Origin: Ferdinandcohnia sp036962685
GTDB lineage: Bacteria; Bacillota; Bacilli; Bacillales; Bacillaceae_L
Assembly: GCF_036962685.1 (NCBI RefSeq)
Contig: NZ_JBALOP010000042.1
Coordinates: 1 to 64,000 of the forward strand
Length of the DNA: 64,000 bases
Reading direction: 5' to 3'
Shown: in pieces, positions 41,371-50,411 of the stretch
How the letters are laid out: each line of letters begins with the position of its first letter
How positions within the stretch are numbered: the first letter of the stretch is position 1
Translations under genes and position numbers: made by a program
Notes under the pieces: generated by a model
Databases searched by the model: none
What the model saw: the letters and a program-made list of their open reading frames with translations, nothing else
Told to the model about the DNA's origin: nothing

Positions 41371-41567
41371 TTTTAAACGTAACTAAAGATTGCGATACGC
41401 CAAGAATGTTTATCGCTTTTCATTAAAAACGCGGGGATTATACTACAAGAATTAAAACTGTTGTGGGACGTTTTAGTGAGGTAGGAAAACCATTAAATGA
41501 TTGTAAATTATTACACTTAAACAAACGGGGAACTTACCTTGTAGAAAGAGAAGTATCCTTTTTGTAG
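41367..41567 (+). pseudogene. small ORF coupled to 41209 but broken by an in-frame TAA
   Basis: Starts at ATG 41367 overlapping the previous TGA. It reads MILNVTKDCDTPRMFIAFH, then TAA at 41424, then continues in frame KRGDYTTRIKTVVGRF to a TAG at 41565, about 66 codons in all. One nonsense change explains the interruption. No family recognised. Confidence 0.5.
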
Positions 41568-41652
41568 GAGTTATTGAACTAAAGGTCAGTTTAATAAGGT
41601 ATTTAAGTTTTTATGGTGAGATTCTACATATAAGATTTTGAGAGGTGATCTG

Positions 41653-42138
41653 TTGAAATATATCATAACAATTATTGTTGTCATAGGAATTATTGGTTTA
41701 TTGACGTTGGCATTTGTACCTGGTTTTATAGATAAAACGCAATCTAGAAATGCTGCTAAAGGTGTTTTAGATAATGTAATAGAGCAAGACTATGAAAAAG
41801 CTTTTGAAAGTGTTTATTATTTTGATCAAGCATCAGATTTGGAGCCAATCATTTCTTATGAAGATGCGAAAAATAAATGGATTCAAAGAGTAACAGATTT
41901 AAGAGAAAATGGAGTTTATCTTGTTGACTATAATCTATTGCGGGTTCGTTTGGATGATACGTATCCACGAGGAAGTGTTGATTTAGTCATTATGGAAAAT
42001 GGGGAAAAGAAAATTAAAGAAGATGTTGACTTGTGGTTTGCCCAAAGAGAAGAAAAATGGAAATTAGGGAATTTCGATTATCATAATGGGGATATGGATG
42101 AAGAATGGGAAAAAATTTTGAGTGGAAATTTCAACTAA
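41653..42138 (+). CDS. membrane-anchored protein, unknown
   Basis: An N-terminal transmembrane segment (about 3-20) followed by ~140 extracytoplasmic residues with 'QDYEKAFESVYYFDQ' and 'WKLGNFDYHNG', an NTF2-like/DUF-style domain found in Bacillus exported proteins. TTG at 41653 follows GAGAGGTGAT at 7 nt; a TTG at 41638 is possible. Monocistronic. Confidence 0.55.
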   Translation: MKYIITIIVVIGIIGLLTLAFVPGFIDKTQSRNAAKGVLDNVIEQDYEKAFESVYYFDQASDLEPIISYEDAKNKWIQRVTDLRENGVYLVDYNLLRVRLDDTYPRGSVDLVIMENGEKKIKEDVDLWFAQREEKWKLGNFDYHNGDMDEEWEKILSGNFN

Positions 42139-42507
42139 CGGATTGCTTTGAGCCTGAAAAGTGTAGTTGGTAATTTTATTGAGGAATATAATTGCCAAAA
42201 AATAATAGTCGAAACAGAAAAAGACATAAAACAAAATATTTTCAGTTAATTAATTAACAGGAAATTTTAAATGGGGATTTCGAGTTGATATCCAAAATAT
42301 TTGAACACATGGATGCATTGGTTGAATATCACACTGAGGCGACGACCGGGTAACTGACGTTTTTGATTATATAATTAGCAAGTGTATTCACTGGCAAATA
42401 GCAGAGCAAATTCATTGCTCTGCTATTTATTATATTTCTATTCGTATTTTTAAGATTTCGAGACCCCAAAAGAGGATAATCTATTTGCGCAATCGCCCTT
42501 GTTGTCT
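42139..42507. other. 369-nt gap with one strong hairpin, no supported gene
   Basis: No ORF with a ribosome site. A short open stretch near 42147-42260 (34 codons from TTG) lacks a ribosome site and looks like a fragment. A perfect hairpin AAATAGCAGAGCAA / TTGCTCTGCTATTT (42396-42428, 5-nt loop) lies near the end but has no adjoining T run on either strand, so it need not be a terminator. Confidence 0.5.
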
Positions 42508-42849
42508 TTATTTTGTTTTTAGGTATTCCTTCCACGCCGTGATGCCACCCTCTAAAACGGCAACATTGTAATCCTGTTCTGAAAGGATGTTCGCACATTT
42601 TGTGGCAGAATTTCCGGTTGTACATGTCACGATTATTTCTTTGTCCTTTGGTAAGGAGCCAATTGTCTGATTTTTATCTTCCTCTAAATTAAAAATTTCG
42701 GCTTTATGTATATTTTGGCTTTCGATAGTTGGACCTTCTATATGAAAATCATTGTACTTATCTTCGGCTCTCACATCTACAATCAAAACCCTTTCCGGTT
42801 CGGTCATTTTCTGAAATAATTCTTCAGGTGTAATCTTTTTAAGGGACAT
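42508..42849 (-). CDS. rhodanese-like domain protein
   Basis: A 113-residue single rhodanese domain with the catalytic CTTGNSA loop (Cys ~75). It presumably transfers sulfur from a persulfide. AAGGAGG before the ATG. It is 15 nt downstream of the HesB-like gene, so they may be one operon linked to sulfur/iron-sulfur chemistry. Confidence 0.9.
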   Translation of the reverse strand: MSLKKITPEELFQKMTEPERVLIVDVRAEDKYNDFHIEGPTIESQNIHKAEIFNLEEDKNQTIGSLPKDKEIIVTCTTGNSATKCANILSEQDYNVAVLEGGITAWKEYLKTK

Positions 42850-42864
42850 GTCACTTTCCTCCTT

Positions 42865-43131
42865 TTACGAATAACTTCCTGGACCTGTTAATACTAGTCC
42901 AACACCTTTTTCACTTTCTTCCTTGTCTAACGTTAAGATTTCGGTTCCCGTTACACTTGGATCGAATGCTACTTTGATTCCTTTTATTGTTTGAACACGG
43001 TCAAATTCATGTGGCTCATCTATTGCTAAAGCAATTTGCGGTCCTTCACTGTCACTTGGAACAGTGTACAGACGAATTCCCACTGCACCTGATTTTTCTA
43101 ATAATTGCTTTGCTTCGTCAGTTATGTACAT
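42865..43131 (-). CDS. HesB/IscA-like A-type carrier lacking cysteines
   Basis: An 88-residue HesB-fold protein ('TDEAKQLLEKSGAVGIRLY', 'FDRVQTIKGIKVAFDP'), but the three conserved Cys of IscA/SufA are all absent; no Cys occurs in the protein. This is the HesB-like branch seen in Bacillus, so Fe-S transfer cannot use the usual ligands. GGAGGAG before the ATG. Confidence 0.8.
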   Translation of the reverse strand: MYITDEAKQLLEKSGAVGIRLYTVPSDSEGPQIALAIDEPHEFDRVQTIKGIKVAFDPSVTGTEILTLDKEESEKGVGLVLTGPGSYS

Positions 43132-43309
43132 CGCGTTCTCCTCCTATACATCTATACCATCATTATAATGGTTATTGCTAAGTTTCCCAACCCTTGTGGA
43201 TTTTGTAATTCCTTTTTGATAAGAATTTGTACTTGTAGTATATTTCAGTCGGTTTATCAACTGAACATTCTGTTATATACGTTTTTCCTTCCTCAACATC
43301 AATACCTTT

Positions 43310-43765
43310 TTACCTATGCCCATCTTTCCGTGCCTGGATATACCCGTAATACGCACATGTACCATTTTGGGTTAGGTCCTTTACTTCAAAACCACATTTT
43401 TCATAGAAACTAAAATTGTTGGCTGATGTATGCGCAAACCAATCACCGTGGGGAAGTTTTTGAACGCAAAGTTCCACGAGTTTTTTTCCTATACCTTTTC
43501 CCCGATATTGGGATAAAACAACTAAATCCATTATGTTCGCAGCCATTATTTGGTCTGAGATAACCCTTACCATCCCAATCATTTTGTTTTTATCCCAAAC
43601 AGTAAATGCCCATGTTGAATTTTTGAATATAAGCGAGAATTTTTCTTTTTGCCAATCAGGGGTATTCCTTGCCCATTCAGCATTTTCAAATAAAGCTTCA
43701 ACATACCCAGCAGGAACCCCATCGGTTCCTTCTCTTATCACCAAGCCATTGAAATATTGGTACAT
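43310..43765 (-). CDS. GNAT family N-acetyltransferase
   Basis: A 151-residue acetyltransferase with 'DLVVLSQYRGKGIGKKLVELCVQ' and 'NFSFYEKCGFEVKDLTQ'. GAGGGGGG before the ATG. A REP-like unit and the methyltransferase gene lie upstream on the same strand. Confidence 0.9.
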   Translation of the reverse strand: MYQYFNGLVIREGTDGVPAGYVEALFENAEWARNTPDWQKEKFSLIFKNSTWAFTVWDKNKMIGMVRVISDQIMAANIMDLVVLSQYRGKGIGKKLVELCVQKLPHGDWFAHTSANNFSFYEKCGFEVKDLTQNGTCAYYGYIQARKDGHR

Positions 43766-43791
43766 ATTGATCCCCCCTCGTGATATTTACT

Positions 43792-43820
43792 TGGGTCAGA
43801 GGACAGGTCCATCGTCCCAT
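43792..43820 (-). repeat. REP-like unit, copy 2
   Basis: Minus-strand sequence TGGGACGATGGACCTG...GACCCA. It begins three bases after the methyltransferase stop codon in the same sense. Confidence 0.75.
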
Positions 43821-43822
43821 CC

Positions 43823-44608
43823 CTACCCCACCTTTCTAAACCGTAAAATAAGTACAGGCGGTATCTCATTCCACTCAAATTTATTCGTTTCTTTTTGGAA
43901 GCTTGGCTCTTCCATGCCGTCCAACATAAAATTAAATTTGAAAAAGAGATTCAGATAATACGATAAAGGGCGATGAAACATGAGGTGTGGGATGGACTGA
44001 CCTTTTATACCAATCGCTTTGTAAGGTTCCGGAGTGAGATATTTTGTTATCTGGATGCTATTCGTGGTGACCACATATCCATTCCTGTCTTCTGTTTCTG
44101 TGATTTTTCGTAAACCAGGGGGCTGGAAGCATGGATGTGTAATGGAAAAAACGAAAGTTCCATTAGGCTTTAACATTTTATTTAAGGACTCAACTAACGG
44201 GGAAATGTCCGCAATATCCATTAAGGCCATATTTGCAACGGCGCTATCCATTTTTTCAAAACCTAGTTCAGACAATTGCTCGTAACTTGTGGCATCTATC
44301 ACTTTGAAATCGATTTGATTTATGTATTCCTTTGTTCTAATTTTTGCTCGTTCAATCATTTTTGCAGAGTAATCAAATGCAACAACATTTGCTCCTATTT
44401 CCGCAAGTCTCTTTGAAAAATTACCGTTGCCACATGCAATATCTAAAATGGTCTGGTCTTCTTTTACGTTTAATAGTTTTTCAGTATATGGGCGGATCAG
44501 TTCTCGATGAAATCGGTTACTCTCTTCTCCCATATAATCATCCCAATGATCCGCATTCTGCTCCCATCTTTCTTGTGAATCTTGGATAAGTTCCTTCCAC
44601 TCACTCAA
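43823..44608 (-). CDS. class I SAM-dependent methyltransferase
   Basis: A Rossmann methyltransferase: SAM-binding motif 'ILDIACGNGNFSKRLAEIGA' (motif I, about 53-72), 'VVAFDYSAKMIERAK' and 'VANMALMDIADISPL'. The C-terminal half (about 160-260) is a lid typical of UbiE/COQ5-like or small-molecule methyltransferases. TTG at 44608 follows GAAAGGAG at 9 nt. Confidence 0.88.
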   Translation of the reverse strand: MSEWKELIQDSQERWEQNADHWDDYMGEESNRFHRELIRPYTEKLLNVKEDQTILDIACGNGNFSKRLAEIGANVVAFDYSAKMIERAKIRTKEYINQIDFKVIDATSYEQLSELGFEKMDSAVANMALMDIADISPLVESLNKMLKPNGTFVFSITHPCFQPPGLRKITETEDRNGYVVTTNSIQITKYLTPEPYKAIGIKGQSIPHLMFHRPLSYYLNLFFKFNFMLDGMEEPSFQKETNKFEWNEIPPVLILRFRKVG

Positions 44609-44629
44609 ACGGCATTCTCCTTTCATGGA

Positions 44630-45400
44630 CTATTGCGTATTTCTTTGATTACAATACTCATGATAAATTAATTTCATAGTTTCAATCATTTTTTCATCGG
44701 CCATTCTTTCGTGGTGCCGATTAGGTAGATTTTTAGCTCCTAAAACATACAATAATGGATAATGAGTGAATTCACCTATTATCCCAATGTCGACGATTAG
44801 ATCCTCTAATCCTCCAGTCATGTGACTTAAAAAATGGGACGGTATTCCCTCTATTTCCCCTCGTTGTCTAATTAATCCATTTATAATTGGAAGCCATAAC
44901 TCCGGATTACTTTTATAGCCTTGATATACTTCACATAGGAGTTTTATTAGATGATTCAATTCTCCATTGTTATCTGAACTCCTAGGATTTTGGGAGATAT
45001 TCAATCTATTAAAATATGATTTAATCGTGTTATTTACCTTATCCCAACCACCCAAAAATTGAACTACACTATTTGCAACTGAATGATCGTGGCAGGCTAT
45101 CATTACTTCAACAGCATCTTGGAGGGCAAGGTATTTCCTATTTTGAAAATGAGGATATAATTCGTTACTGTCTTCGTTTGGATCAAAGGTTATATTTGCT
45201 ACAAGGTCATTCCATTTATAGTGTCCTTCCTCTACTGATTTTGCTACACAAAAGGCAAGTGCAACTTTGGCAGTTGACGCAAGAGGTACTACTAATTCCG
45301 CATTTCGGGATAAGACAATATCCTGTTTGAGCGGTGAGTAGATAATCATTCCTACATCGCCTGATTCTATTTCGTTTAACTTTTCAAGAATTTTCAGCAT
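44630..45400 (-). CDS. serine beta-lactamase-like hydrolase (class A-like fold)
   Basis: S-T-A-K near residues 37-40 gives the catalytic Ser-x-x-Lys. The SDN motif is replaced by 'HDHSVANSV' and the KTG motif by 'HMTGG', so activity against beta-lactams is doubtful. No signal peptide from the chosen ATG at 45400 (AAAGGAAGGGG upstream); the longer frame would add a hydrophobic N-terminus. Divergent from the methyltransferase at 45535. Confidence 0.7.
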   Translation of the reverse strand: MLKILEKLNEIESGDVGMIIYSPLKQDIVLSRNAELVVPLASTAKVALAFCVAKSVEEGHYKWNDLVANITFDPNEDSNELYPHFQNRKYLALQDAVEVMIACHDHSVANSVVQFLGGWDKVNNTIKSYFNRLNISQNPRSSDNNGELNHLIKLLCEVYQGYKSNPELWLPIINGLIRQRGEIEGIPSHFLSHMTGGLEDLIVDIGIIGEFTHYPLLYVLGAKNLPNRHHERMADEKMIETMKLIYHEYCNQRNTQ

Positions 45401-45534
45401 TGTGAAGTTTCCCCTTCCTTTATCCATAGAAATTAGCCTCAAAAACATCATCCACATTTTTACAATACATGCTAAAATAGCCAATAGCAATGATAAAATG
45501 GGAAAACAAAAGTGCGAAAGGGGAATTGGTATGT

Positions 45535-46266
45535 ATGGAATTTAGAGGGGCAAGTGCATACGACCAGAAGGATTTTTTTACAAATTATCTAAAGCGAAGG
45601 GGCAGAACGGACAGTCCAAATAATGCAATCGAAGGTCCAATTTTATATGAACTCATCGGGGATTATGAAAATAAAAGGATTTTAGATTTAGGTTGCGGTG
45701 ACGCATTGTTCGGTAAAGAGTTACTTCACCAAGGGGCTGCGTTCTACACTGGTATTGAAGGTTCTAAGCAGATGGTTAATGCTGCAAAGCTTAATTTAGA
45801 CAGTTCGAACGGAATCATTTTGCACGAAACAATGGAAACTTACAGCTTCCCTTCAAATCAATTTGATATTGTCACTTCCCGCTTTGCGATCCATTATGTT
45901 TCTGATATTCATTCCCTTTTTCAAGACGTGTATCGAACATTAAATGAGAATGGAAAGTTTGTGTTCAGTGTTCAGCACCCCCTCACCACATCTTCTTTTA
46001 TAAGCAAACAATCGGGAGATAAGCGTGGGAACTGGATTGTTGATGACTATTTTCTGGAGGGTGAACGAAAGGAACCATGGATTGATCAAGTTGTCGTTAA
46101 ATATCATCGGACAATCGAACAGTATTTCCGTATTCTGACTTTGTCCGGTTTTAAAGTCACAGATTTACGTGAAGGAAATCCAAAGCTTGAGCATTTTTCA
46201 AATAAAGAGGAATTTCAAAGAAGGCAACGAATTCCAGTTGTATTGGCGTTTAGTTGTACAAAGTAA
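45535..46266 (+). CDS. class I SAM-dependent methyltransferase
   Basis: A Rossmann methyltransferase with motif I 'ILDLGCGDALFGKELLHQGA' (about 47-66), 'IEGSKQMVNAAKLNL' and 'FDIVTSRFAIHYVSD'. Start ATG at 45535 is 11 nt from AAAGGGG; an ATG at 45490 is also in frame. Substrate unknown. Confidence 0.88.
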   Translation: MEFRGASAYDQKDFFTNYLKRRGRTDSPNNAIEGPILYELIGDYENKRILDLGCGDALFGKELLHQGAAFYTGIEGSKQMVNAAKLNLDSSNGIILHETMETYSFPSNQFDIVTSRFAIHYVSDIHSLFQDVYRTLNENGKFVFSVQHPLTTSSFISKQSGDKRGNWIVDDYFLEGERKEPWIDQVVVKYHRTIEQYFRILTLSGFKVTDLREGNPKLEHFSNKEEFQRRQRIPVVLAFSCTK

Positions 46267-46284
46267 AAAAATTGGAGGCAGATT

Positions 46285-46734
46285 GTGAAAAAAAGTATTT
46301 TAGTAATCATACTTTTAGTTGTTTTGAGTTGTATGGGGTGTTCCAAAGAGGGAGGCTATGGTTCAGAGGAAGCTATTGAAAGAGGCGACGTTGTTTATCG
46401 GAATGGGGTTGCTAATTATGTGAAGTTTGAACAGTTCTTACTAAGCTTGTCTACTAGTAAAGAGAGCACAATTCGAGTTACGGGCTACACACATGAAGGG
46501 GATCCTATATTCCAAGATTTACATTTTGATGGGGAGGTTATTCATTACACCCACGACAATTCAAATGACGAATATGCGGGGAAAGAAAAAGCTACAAAGA
46601 AAGATGCATGTAAAGAAATCATTGAAAAAGAAAATACACAGGGAGGGATAGAGTATATTGAATACATAGTCAGTGGTTGTTCAAACAATCTTGAATACTT
46701 TCTGTTTAGCATAGAGAAAAATCAACTGAACTGA
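46285..46734 (+). CDS. lipoprotein with DUF4362
   Basis: Lipobox CMGC (Cys ~19), then 'EEAIERGDVVYRNGVANYVKFEQFLLSL' and 'GDPIFQDLHFDGEVIHYTHDN', the DUF4362 pattern. It is 18 nt downstream of the methyltransferase gene. Role unknown. Confidence 0.8.
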   Translation: MKKSILVIILLVVLSCMGCSKEGGYGSEEAIERGDVVYRNGVANYVKFEQFLLSLSTSKESTIRVTGYTHEGDPIFQDLHFDGEVIHYTHDNSNDEYAGKEKATKKDACKEIIEKENTQGGIEYIEYIVSGCSNNLEYFLFSIEKNQLN

Positions 46735-46963
46735 ACTCTATTCATCTGTTCTTTGATTGAAGTACCATAAATACATCCATCCAAAAGGTATCCAATTAAA
46801 AGTGGAAGAACTGAGGTTAGTCTAAAAAGGGGAATCAAATGGTAATTTACATCTATTTAGTTAAAACATTGATACAGCAATAAAAAACAGGTAAGAAAAA
46901 CTGCGATTTCTCACCCCATTGACGTTCCGATTTACTTTTTGCACCTAAAGGGAACCTTTTTTA

Positions 46964-47416
46964 TTATAAAGCTATTGAATATATTCGAGAACTAGCTCCC
47001 CACGGATGATAGCCTGTACCAATATGTTCGAACCCATATTTTTCATATAAACCAATGTGGTCTGTACAAAGGTACAGGTTTGAAAAGCCGCCTGCTCTTG
47101 CATCCTCTTTTGCCTGTTCTAATAGAATAGAACTATAATTATTTCCTCTGTACTCCTCTTCTATGTATAAAGCGCACACCCAAGGATACAGGTCCATCCG
47201 GCTTATAAAATCATTTGTAATAAGTCCTGCGCAGCCAATTATTTTATCATCATCCATCAAAAGATACCATTGTGGCAATGGATTAGGGCTCGTAATGCAA
47301 TGTTCGATACAATTCTCATATACCTTCTTGCTTTGTTCAGATGCCCATTTACTTTGAATATACGTGATCGCTCTTTTCATATATTCAGGATTTTGTTTAA
47401 CGGATATAATTTTCAC
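46964..47416 (-). CDS. GNAT family N-acetyltransferase
   Basis: A 150-residue GNAT protein with 'YIEEEYRGNNYSSILLEQAKEDA' (acetyl-CoA loop) and 'LYEKYGFEHIG'. GTG start, GGAGG at 7-9 nt. It lies 24 nt downstream of the serine hydrolase. Confidence 0.87.
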   Translation of the reverse strand: MKIISVKQNPEYMKRAITYIQSKWASEQSKKVYENCIEHCITSPNPLPQWYLLMDDDKIIGCAGLITNDFISRMDLYPWVCALYIEEEYRGNNYSSILLEQAKEDARAGGFSNLYLCTDHIGLYEKYGFEHIGTGYHPWGASSRIYSIAL

Positions 47417-47440
47417 TTTCTGTTCCTCCAGTTAACAATA

Positions 47441-48475
47441 TCATTCAAGGGAATTGTAGATTTCACCGATAATCCCTTCCATTTGATGAACACCTAATTC
47501 TGCATTCGTCATGATCACCAAACTGGTCTCTTTGTGTGGATGTGTCGCCATCATACATTGAAACCCTACGCCCCAACCAAGTGAGGAAACTTCAATTTCT
47601 GTTTCAGCCCCGTCTAAAAACACCCCTAATCCGCACCACATCTTATCTTTTTGGGGGCTTATCATTTCCTTAGCTTTGCTTGCAGAAATACCCATTTTGC
47701 TTTCACCTTTTAATGCATCCATTAATTCAAGGACCAATAGGGATAAATCTGTAGTGGTTGTCCATAGTCCTGCAGCAGCTGGATAAGGATAAATCGGATA
47801 GTTTCCAGCTACGATTTCACCATTTTTGTTATGCCCACGAGAAAAGCATTCATTTCCAATATCTGAGGGCTGCGAAACGAATAGGCTATTTTCCATTTTT
47901 AATGGATTAAATACTGATTCATTCACAACCTGCGTAAACGGCTTTTTGGTAACATCTTCTATGAGCTGCTGAACAATACAAAAGCCTGCATCCGAATAGT
48001 GAAATTCACTCTCAGGTTCATATTTTACTTCAATTGGTTCGTTGCAATAAGGTGTTTTTCCCTCTAATAGGTCAATCATTGAAGGTATAGCTTTACTCGA
48101 TTTTAGTTCAGAAAAACTATGTTTAGGATCTAGAATTCCCGATTGATGGCTAAGCAGGTTTCGTAAAGTAACCTTTTTATTTTTAGTGTATTCATTTTCA
48201 GGTACTTTCCAGGATTCTAGTTTTTCGTTTACATCCTCATCTAAATTAAGAAGGCCTTGTTCAGTGAGTTTAATAGATAATAAACCTGTTAGAAATTTGC
48301 TAATTGAACAAGCACTGAAAATGGTATTTTCAATAACATTTTTAGTGCTACCTGACTGTTGTACACCATAGTTCTTTATTGCACTGATTTGACCTTTTTC
48401 TATTAATGCAATGCTTAAACCCGGTACATGATAATGGTCCATTAGCTCTGGAATGTCTATATTTTTTAATTTCAT
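47441..48475 (-). CDS. class C beta-lactamase-like serine hydrolase
   Basis: A 344-residue penicillin-binding/beta-lactamase-fold protein: Ser-x-x-Lys in 'SACSISKFLTG' (about 52-55), YSDAGF for the Y-x-N/D motif, and 'LGWGVGF' in place of HxG. No signal peptide is seen, so it may act in the cytoplasm, as in EstB-like esterases. AAGGGG before the ATG. Confidence 0.82.
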   Translation of the reverse strand: MKLKNIDIPELMDHYHVPGLSIALIEKGQISAIKNYGVQQSGSTKNVIENTIFSACSISKFLTGLLSIKLTEQGLLNLDEDVNEKLESWKVPENEYTKNKKVTLRNLLSHQSGILDPKHSFSELKSSKAIPSMIDLLEGKTPYCNEPIEVKYEPESEFHYSDAGFCIVQQLIEDVTKKPFTQVVNESVFNPLKMENSLFVSQPSDIGNECFSRGHNKNGEIVAGNYPIYPYPAAAGLWTTTTDLSLLVLELMDALKGESKMGISASKAKEMISPQKDKMWCGLGVFLDGAETEIEVSSLGWGVGFQCMMATHPHKETSLVIMTNAELGVHQMEGIIGEIYNSLE

Positions 48476-48530
48476 AAATTGATTCCCCTTCAGCCTGTAA
48501 TTAAAGATTACATCAGTCGTTGAACGAGGA

Positions 48531-49097
48531 TTATATATGATGGACTTTTATCATTGGCCAAATAGACTTCCAGTTTTTCTTATTAAGACGTTCCTCATAA
48601 ATCGCAATCCGTTCTTTTGTTTCTTTAAAAAAATCAGTTGGCTTTAACTCCATATTGATAACATCCTCTATTCCACAAGGAGCCGTAAGAATGACATTTT
48701 CTTTATCGTCTATTTTTACCCCAAGTGCAGTTGCTGTTTCAGGGAACTTTGAAATAGCATCAACAGCAGATGTATAAGGGGGAATATTGTTTACAACGTG
48801 CATTCTTGCTTCATTTTTAACTGACCAAGGAATGTCTGGAATAAGGTTTCTTAATTTATCCTCATAAATCTTTTCTGTCAATTCATCTAAATTTTCCTTA
48901 TCAAAGAAGATTACATCCACATCAGGAGTATTCGTTCTTTCGGTAAAACCGTGTAAGGTATCCCATACTTTTGAGCGTACAAAACCAGCGCAAATCCACC
49001 AGTCAGGCAAGTGTAATGATTTTGAGGCCCGTAATATGTCCATCATCCTATCATCATCGTTAATTATTTTTATAACGTCTTCTTTGTTTTTTAACAT
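48531..49097 (-). CDS. nucleotidyltransferase family protein (DUF925-type)
   Basis: About 189 residues; 'DVDVIFFDKE' resembles the catalytic Asp-x-Asp of the nucleotidyltransferase fold and the overall pattern matches COG3575 hypothetical proteins. The activity and substrate are not known. The ATG at 49097 follows CGGAGAG; the frame extends to 49160, overlapping the next small gene. Confidence 0.75.
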   Translation of the reverse strand: MLKNKEDVIKIINDDDRMMDILRASKSLHLPDWWICAGFVRSKVWDTLHGFTERTNTPDVDVIFFDKENLDELTEKIYEDKLRNLIPDIPWSVKNEARMHVVNNIPPYTSAVDAISKFPETATALGVKIDDKENVILTAPCGIEDVINMELKPTDFFKETKERIAIYEERLNKKNWKSIWPMIKVHHI

Positions 49098-49140
49098 TCT
49101 TTTATCTCTCCGGATCCGACTATTCTGTATTAACCTCGTT

Positions 49141-49317
49141 TTAATTCTGCTTGTCGCCATTATTTTGTTTGTAAATTTGTTTCAGCGTAGAGTGGATATT
49201 ATTCAAAGCTAGTAATATAAACCCTAACATGATAAAGGTGACGATTTCACCAGTAAAAAAGGATACCACGCCTAGAACTATAAAGTAAAAGCTATACCAC
49301 CAATTATTCATTTTCAT
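49141..49317 (-). CDS. 58-residue two-helix membrane protein, unlisted ORF
   Basis: MKMNNWWYSFYFIVLG to QNNGDKQN. Two hydrophobic segments (about 8-22 and 26-40) and a hydrophilic C-terminus. AAAGGGG lies about 7 nt before the ATG. Not listed among longer ORFs; no family recognised. Confidence 0.6.
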   Translation of the reverse strand: MKMNNWWYSFYFIVLGVVSFFTGEIVTFIMLGFILLALNNIHSTLKQIYKQNNGDKQN

Positions 49318-49411
49318 TGTTTTCCCCTTTGTAATTATGGCATTATATTCATATTGATAAATTTTATCTGTTTTTCACCTTCATTTTAACACCCACATTA
49401 AGGATGAATCA

Positions 49412-49843
49412 TTAAAACTCTACTAAAAATGGCTGGGTGTCCTCCTTTAAGCAACATTCAATTCTTTGTCTGAAATTCATAAAAGTTACCATTTCTAGAG
49501 CTTGTTCAATTGGATAGTACCCAACTTCCAAGCTTTCAGGTGAAGTCGTTAACTTGCCTCCAACCGGTTTAGCTAAAAACAACGTATTACAAATGGATCT
49601 GTTCACATTTTGGAATACACCACAAAATTTTAAAACCTCAATATCAATACCTGTTTCCTCTTTCGTTTCCCTAACCGCAGCATCTTTCAATGACTCTCCT
49701 TCTTCAACTTGTCCACCTGGCATTTCCCAGCCTCTTCGTGGACCTTTAATTAATAGAATTTCATTTTGTTCATTGATTACGATAGTTGCTGCTGACACGA
49801 TATGTTTTGGTGGCGAGTATATAGGTTTACTGTTTTGTTCCAA
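49412..49843 (-). CDS. Nudix hydrolase
   Basis: Nudix box 'GGQVEEGESLKDAAVRETKEETG' with the REtKEE core; N-terminal 'HIVSAATIVINEQNEILLIKG'. TTG start with TGAGGA upstream. Third Nudix-type gene in the window; the substrate cannot be told. Confidence 0.88.
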   Translation of the reverse strand: MEQNSKPIYSPPKHIVSAATIVINEQNEILLIKGPRRGWEMPGGQVEEGESLKDAAVRETKEETGIDIEVLKFCGVFQNVNRSICNTLFLAKPVGGKLTTSPESLEVGYYPIEQALEMVTFMNFRQRIECCLKEDTQPFLVEF

Positions 49844-49886
49844 TTTATTTCCTCATTTCATAAATAAAGTAGATATAACCGCTTTT

Positions 49887-50273
49887 TTAGTTTGAATACC
49901 TCTCCATATGCTGCCTAAATAACTTCCATACACCTGATTCTTTTTTAAATACTTCCATTGCTAAAGCGGTTGCAACTTTCTCCTCTTGGAAATAAAATTC
50001 TACGATTGAGGATAATATTAGTTCGTCAGGCGACCTTAAATTATGAGTCAAATCAGTGTATTTCCAATATGGACTTTTTCCTTCGTAGCTCTTTATCGTT
50101 TCAATGTTACTTAACTTATATGAGTCTACACGATAAATTTCAAATTCCTTGTCTGTGTAATAACCAAAGTAGCCTATAAAATCATCAGATATCCAAGCAT
50201 TTATTTTTTCGATATTTCCTTCATTTAAATCCTTCCGATAATCATAAACTGCATTTAACGCTTCTTGAAACAA
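49887..50273 (-). CDS. NTF2-like (SnoaL/DUF4440-type) protein
   Basis: A ~128-residue NTF2-like domain: 'NAWISDDFIGYFGYYTDKEFE' and the C-terminal 'VFKKESGVWKLFRQHMERYSN'. TTG at 50273 after GGGGGGG (about 7 nt). Role unknown. Confidence 0.7.
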   Translation of the reverse strand: MFQEALNAVYDYRKDLNEGNIEKINAWISDDFIGYFGYYTDKEFEIYRVDSYKLSNIETIKSYEGKSPYWKYTDLTHNLRSPDELILSSIVEFYFQEEKVATALAMEVFKKESGVWKLFRQHMERYSN

Positions 50274-50383
50274 AACTGTCCCCCCCAATTTATGTTTTAA
50301 TTATCTATTCTATTGTCTGTTTGGAAAATCCTTCAAATTTTTTATTGTTGAACCTAAGGAATTTTTCAATTTCTGTACATTAA

Positions 50384-50411
50384 AAAGAGCGCAACTCATA
50401 TTGCGCTCTTT
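50384..50411 (-). terminator. terminator of the MFS gene
   Basis: On the minus strand AAAGAGCGCAA / TTGCGCTCTTT, an 11-bp perfect stem with 6-nt loop, then TTTTTA, past the stop codon. Confidence 0.9.

Noticed and set aside
42147..42262. 34-codon open frame starting TTG in the 42-kb gap
   Set aside because: No ribosome site, very short, may be the remnant of a larger gene; not supported as functional.
46735..46963. Possible small gene after the DUF4362 lipoprotein
   Set aside because: Only a 14-codon frame with a ribosome site exists; the rest is without coding signals.
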